5,917 nucleotides of DNA, from the NCBI GenBank assembly GCA_023299895.1, contig JALZWI010000272.1:1-5917 (forward strand), written 5' to 3'. The notes below the pieces were generated by a model. It was not told where the DNA came from and did no database searches. It saw only the letters and a list, made by a program, of their open reading frames with translations. The DNA is from Arenicella sp. (GTDB lineage Bacteria > Pseudomonadota > Gammaproteobacteria > Arenicellales > Arenicellaceae). Shown piece after piece: positions 4,550-5,917 of the stretch (positions within the stretch are counted from its first letter, which is position 1; every line of letters begins with the position of its first letter). The translations under genes and the position numbers were made by a program.

Positions 4550-5917
4550 TTACGCATTGATGTACCCTTCTTTTGAGCCAATCCAACGATCTATTAAGGG
4601 ATCAATATTCTCAGGTGTTTTAGCCGCTACTTTAGTTGCACAAGCATCAATCTTTGGCAGCAAGTGGTTATCACGAATTAGATCTGCAACTTTAAAGGTA
4701 ATGCTACCCGTTTGTCGAGTACCAAGTAACTCACCTGCGCCACGAATCTCTAAATCTTTTTCAGCAATCACAAAGCCGTCATTGGTCTCGCGCAAAGTTC
4801 GTAAGCGCAGTTTTGCGTGTTGGCTTAAGGGTGTTTGGTATAACAAGATACAAAAAGATTTTTCACTACCTCGCCCGACTCGGCCACGTAACTGATGTAA
4901 TTGTGCCAAGCCCATGCGTTCTGAGTTTTCGATAATCATTAAACTAGCGTTGGGCACATCGACACCAACTTCGATCACTGTGGTGGCGACTAACAAGTCT
5001 AGCTTGGCATCTCGAAAATCCGACATGACGGCTTCTTTTTCTTTGGGTTTTAATCGGCCATGAATTAAACCAACATTGACGCTTTTTAGCGAGGCACTTA
5101 ACTCTTGCTCAGCCTCGGTGGCGGCTTGCGCCTCTAACACTTCAGATTCGTCGATTAAGGGACAAACCCAATACACTTGTCGGCCTTGTTGGCAGGCGAC
5201 TCTGACGCGTTCGACCACTTCATCGCGGCGCGTTTCAGAAATAACCACGGTTTCAACCGGAGTTCGTCCAGGCGGTAGCTCATCAATACTTGAAACATCC
5301 ATATCGGCATAAAAGCTCATAGCTAAGGTACGCGGGATCGGTGTTGCGGTCATCAATAATTGATGCGGTACTTTACCTTTTGGGGTTTTGCCGCGTAAGG
5401 CGAGTCGTTGCTCAACACCAAAACGATGTTGTTCATCAATCACGACTAAGCCAAGCTGATGATAGTCGACCGAGTCTTGGATTAACGCATGCGTACCAAC
5501 AGCAACTAACAGCTCGCCATTGGCTAGGGCTTCGAGCGTTTCTCTTTTTTGTTTAGCAGGTGTTTTACTGGCCAGCCAGCCAACGTTAATACCGAGCGGC
5601 TCGAACCAATTTGTGAGGGTGCGATAATGTTGATCCGCTAATAATTCAGTAGGCGCCATCATCACCGTTTGCAGGCCTGCACTCACCGCATTTAACATGG
5701 CAACGGCCGCCACCACGGTTTTACCCGAACCAACGTCACCTTGAATGAGTCGCATGGCTGGCACAACCTGAATTAAATCTTTTTCAATCTCTTGATTAAC
5801 GCGGGCTTGCGCCGCGGTTAAGGTAAAGCCGAGGGCTTTAGAGAACTGTTGTTGTAACTTGGCATCAGCTTTTAACACTGGCGCGGTTTCGGTGCGTCTG
5901 AGATCACGTGATTTACG
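4550..5917 (-). CDS. recG: ATP-dependent DNA helicase RecG, C-terminal two thirds (partial)
   Basis: RecG remodels stalled replication forks and branched DNA by driving branch migration. The 455 residues present are open to the right edge of the window. Numbered from the first complete codon at the edge, they show Walker A G-D-V-G-S-G-K-T (60-67), A-P-T-E-L-L (88-93), Walker B D-E-Q-H (161-164), motif III T-A-T-P (190-193), the C-terminal helicase-lobe stretch T-T-V-I-E-V-G-V-D-V-P (312-322), motif VI Q-L-R-G-R-V-G-R (342-349), and the RecG-specific tail with N-D-G-F-V-I-A, D-L-E-I-R-G and G-E-L-L-G-T-R-Q-T-G. E. coli RecG is about 693 residues, so roughly 240 N-terminal residues, including the wedge domain, lie outside. 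A GTG inside the frame at 5878 is an ordinary Val codon, not a start. All helicase motifs look intact. The stop is TAA (4552-4550), and ubiA starts 56 bases downstream, so the two may share a transcript. Confidence 0.97.
   Translation of the reverse strand, partial: RKSRDLRRTETAPVLKADAKLQQQFSKALGFTLTAAQARVNQEIEKDLIQVVPAMRLIQGDVGSGKTVVAAVAMLNAVSAGLQTVMMAPTELLADQHYRTLTNWFEPLGINVGWLASKTPAKQKRETLEALANGELLVAVGTHALIQDSVDYHQLGLVVIDEQHRFGVEQRLALRGKTPKGKVPHQLLMTATPIPRTLAMSFYADMDVSSIDELPPGRTPVETVVISETRRDEVVERVRVACQQGRQVYWVCPLIDESEVLEAQAATEAEQELSASLKSVNVGLIHGRLKPKEKEAVMSDFRDAKLDLLVATTVIEVGVDVPNASLMIIENSERMGLAQLHQLRGRVGRGSEKSFCILLYQTPLSQHAKLRLRTLRETNDGFVIAEKDLEIRGAGELLGTRQTGSITFKVADLIRDNHLLPKIDACATKVAAKTPENIDPLIDRWIGSKEGYINA

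Noticed and set aside
4541..4558. Terminator at the recG stop (GCG-TAAG-CGC followed by five T on the minus strand)
   Set aside because: The stem is only three base pairs and overlaps the stop codon, too weak to support termination before ubiA.
4494..4586. Longer ubiA form starting at 4586
   Set aside because: It would overlap the end of recG, adds 31 residues not typical of UbiA, and includes the repeat-bearing leader. The ATG at 4493 has a proper ribosome-binding site.
4473..4895. Plus-strand open frame of 140 codons
   Set aside because: It runs antisense to the 3' end of recG and the ubiA leader, with no recognisable motif or ribosome-binding site; shadow of the real genes.
5076..5556. 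Plus-strand open frames opposite recG (5076-5312 and 5341-5556), and similarly 4102-4290 opposite ubiA
   Set aside because: They mirror conserved helicase or prenyltransferase sequence and show no features of their own.
5876..5878. GTG as the recG start codon
   Set aside because: The frame stays open to the window edge and RecG homologues continue well upstream, so this is an internal Val codon in a truncated gene.

Overview
The window looks like a chromosomal segment of a moderately AT-rich gammaproteobacterium. The best evidence is the right end, where RecG and UbiA follow the enterobacterial proteins closely from end to end, including the RecG C-terminus (ending Y-x-N-A) and both UbiA aspartate motifs. 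The genus cannot be told from the sequence. The left 3.6 kb looks more AT-rich than the recG-ubiA part and holds accessory-type genes.

Layout. (1) Positions 1-271 are non-coding and carry a MerR-type promoter/operator (34-72). It has a 19-bp spacer and fires leftward, out of the window, toward an unseen target gene. (2) 272-679 (+) is a MerR-family regulator with a CueR-like C-terminal Cys-x8-Cys-Pro-Ile loop. (3) 862-2145 (+) is an outer-membrane-type lipoprotein with three beta-rich PPC-like repeats. (4) 2400-3284 (+) is a predicted methyltransferase that carries an export signal. (5) 3285-3626 is a convergent intergenic region with a terminator and two doubtful short open frames. (6) 3627-4493 (-) is ubiA, 4-hydroxybenzoate octaprenyltransferase of ubiquinone synthesis. 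(7) 4550-5917 (-) is recG, the branched-DNA helicase, cut by the right edge. recG and ubiA read in the same direction 56 bases apart and may be co-transcribed.

No single pathway links the genes. The regulator most likely serves the gene off the left edge. The lipoprotein and the exported methyltransferase share a cell-envelope destination, but nothing shows that they work together. No CRISPR array, tRNA, rRNA, insertion sequence or prophage was recognised.

The most notable non-gene signal is a roughly 70-base element found at almost the same distance (16 bases) after the stop codons of two unrelated neighbouring genes (2161-2230 and 3301-3370). The copies align without gaps, share a foldable stem and an unusually conserved loop, and end in T-runs. 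They look like a dispersed structured terminator or 3'-UTR repeat. I did not find convincing evidence of a new multi-gene system.
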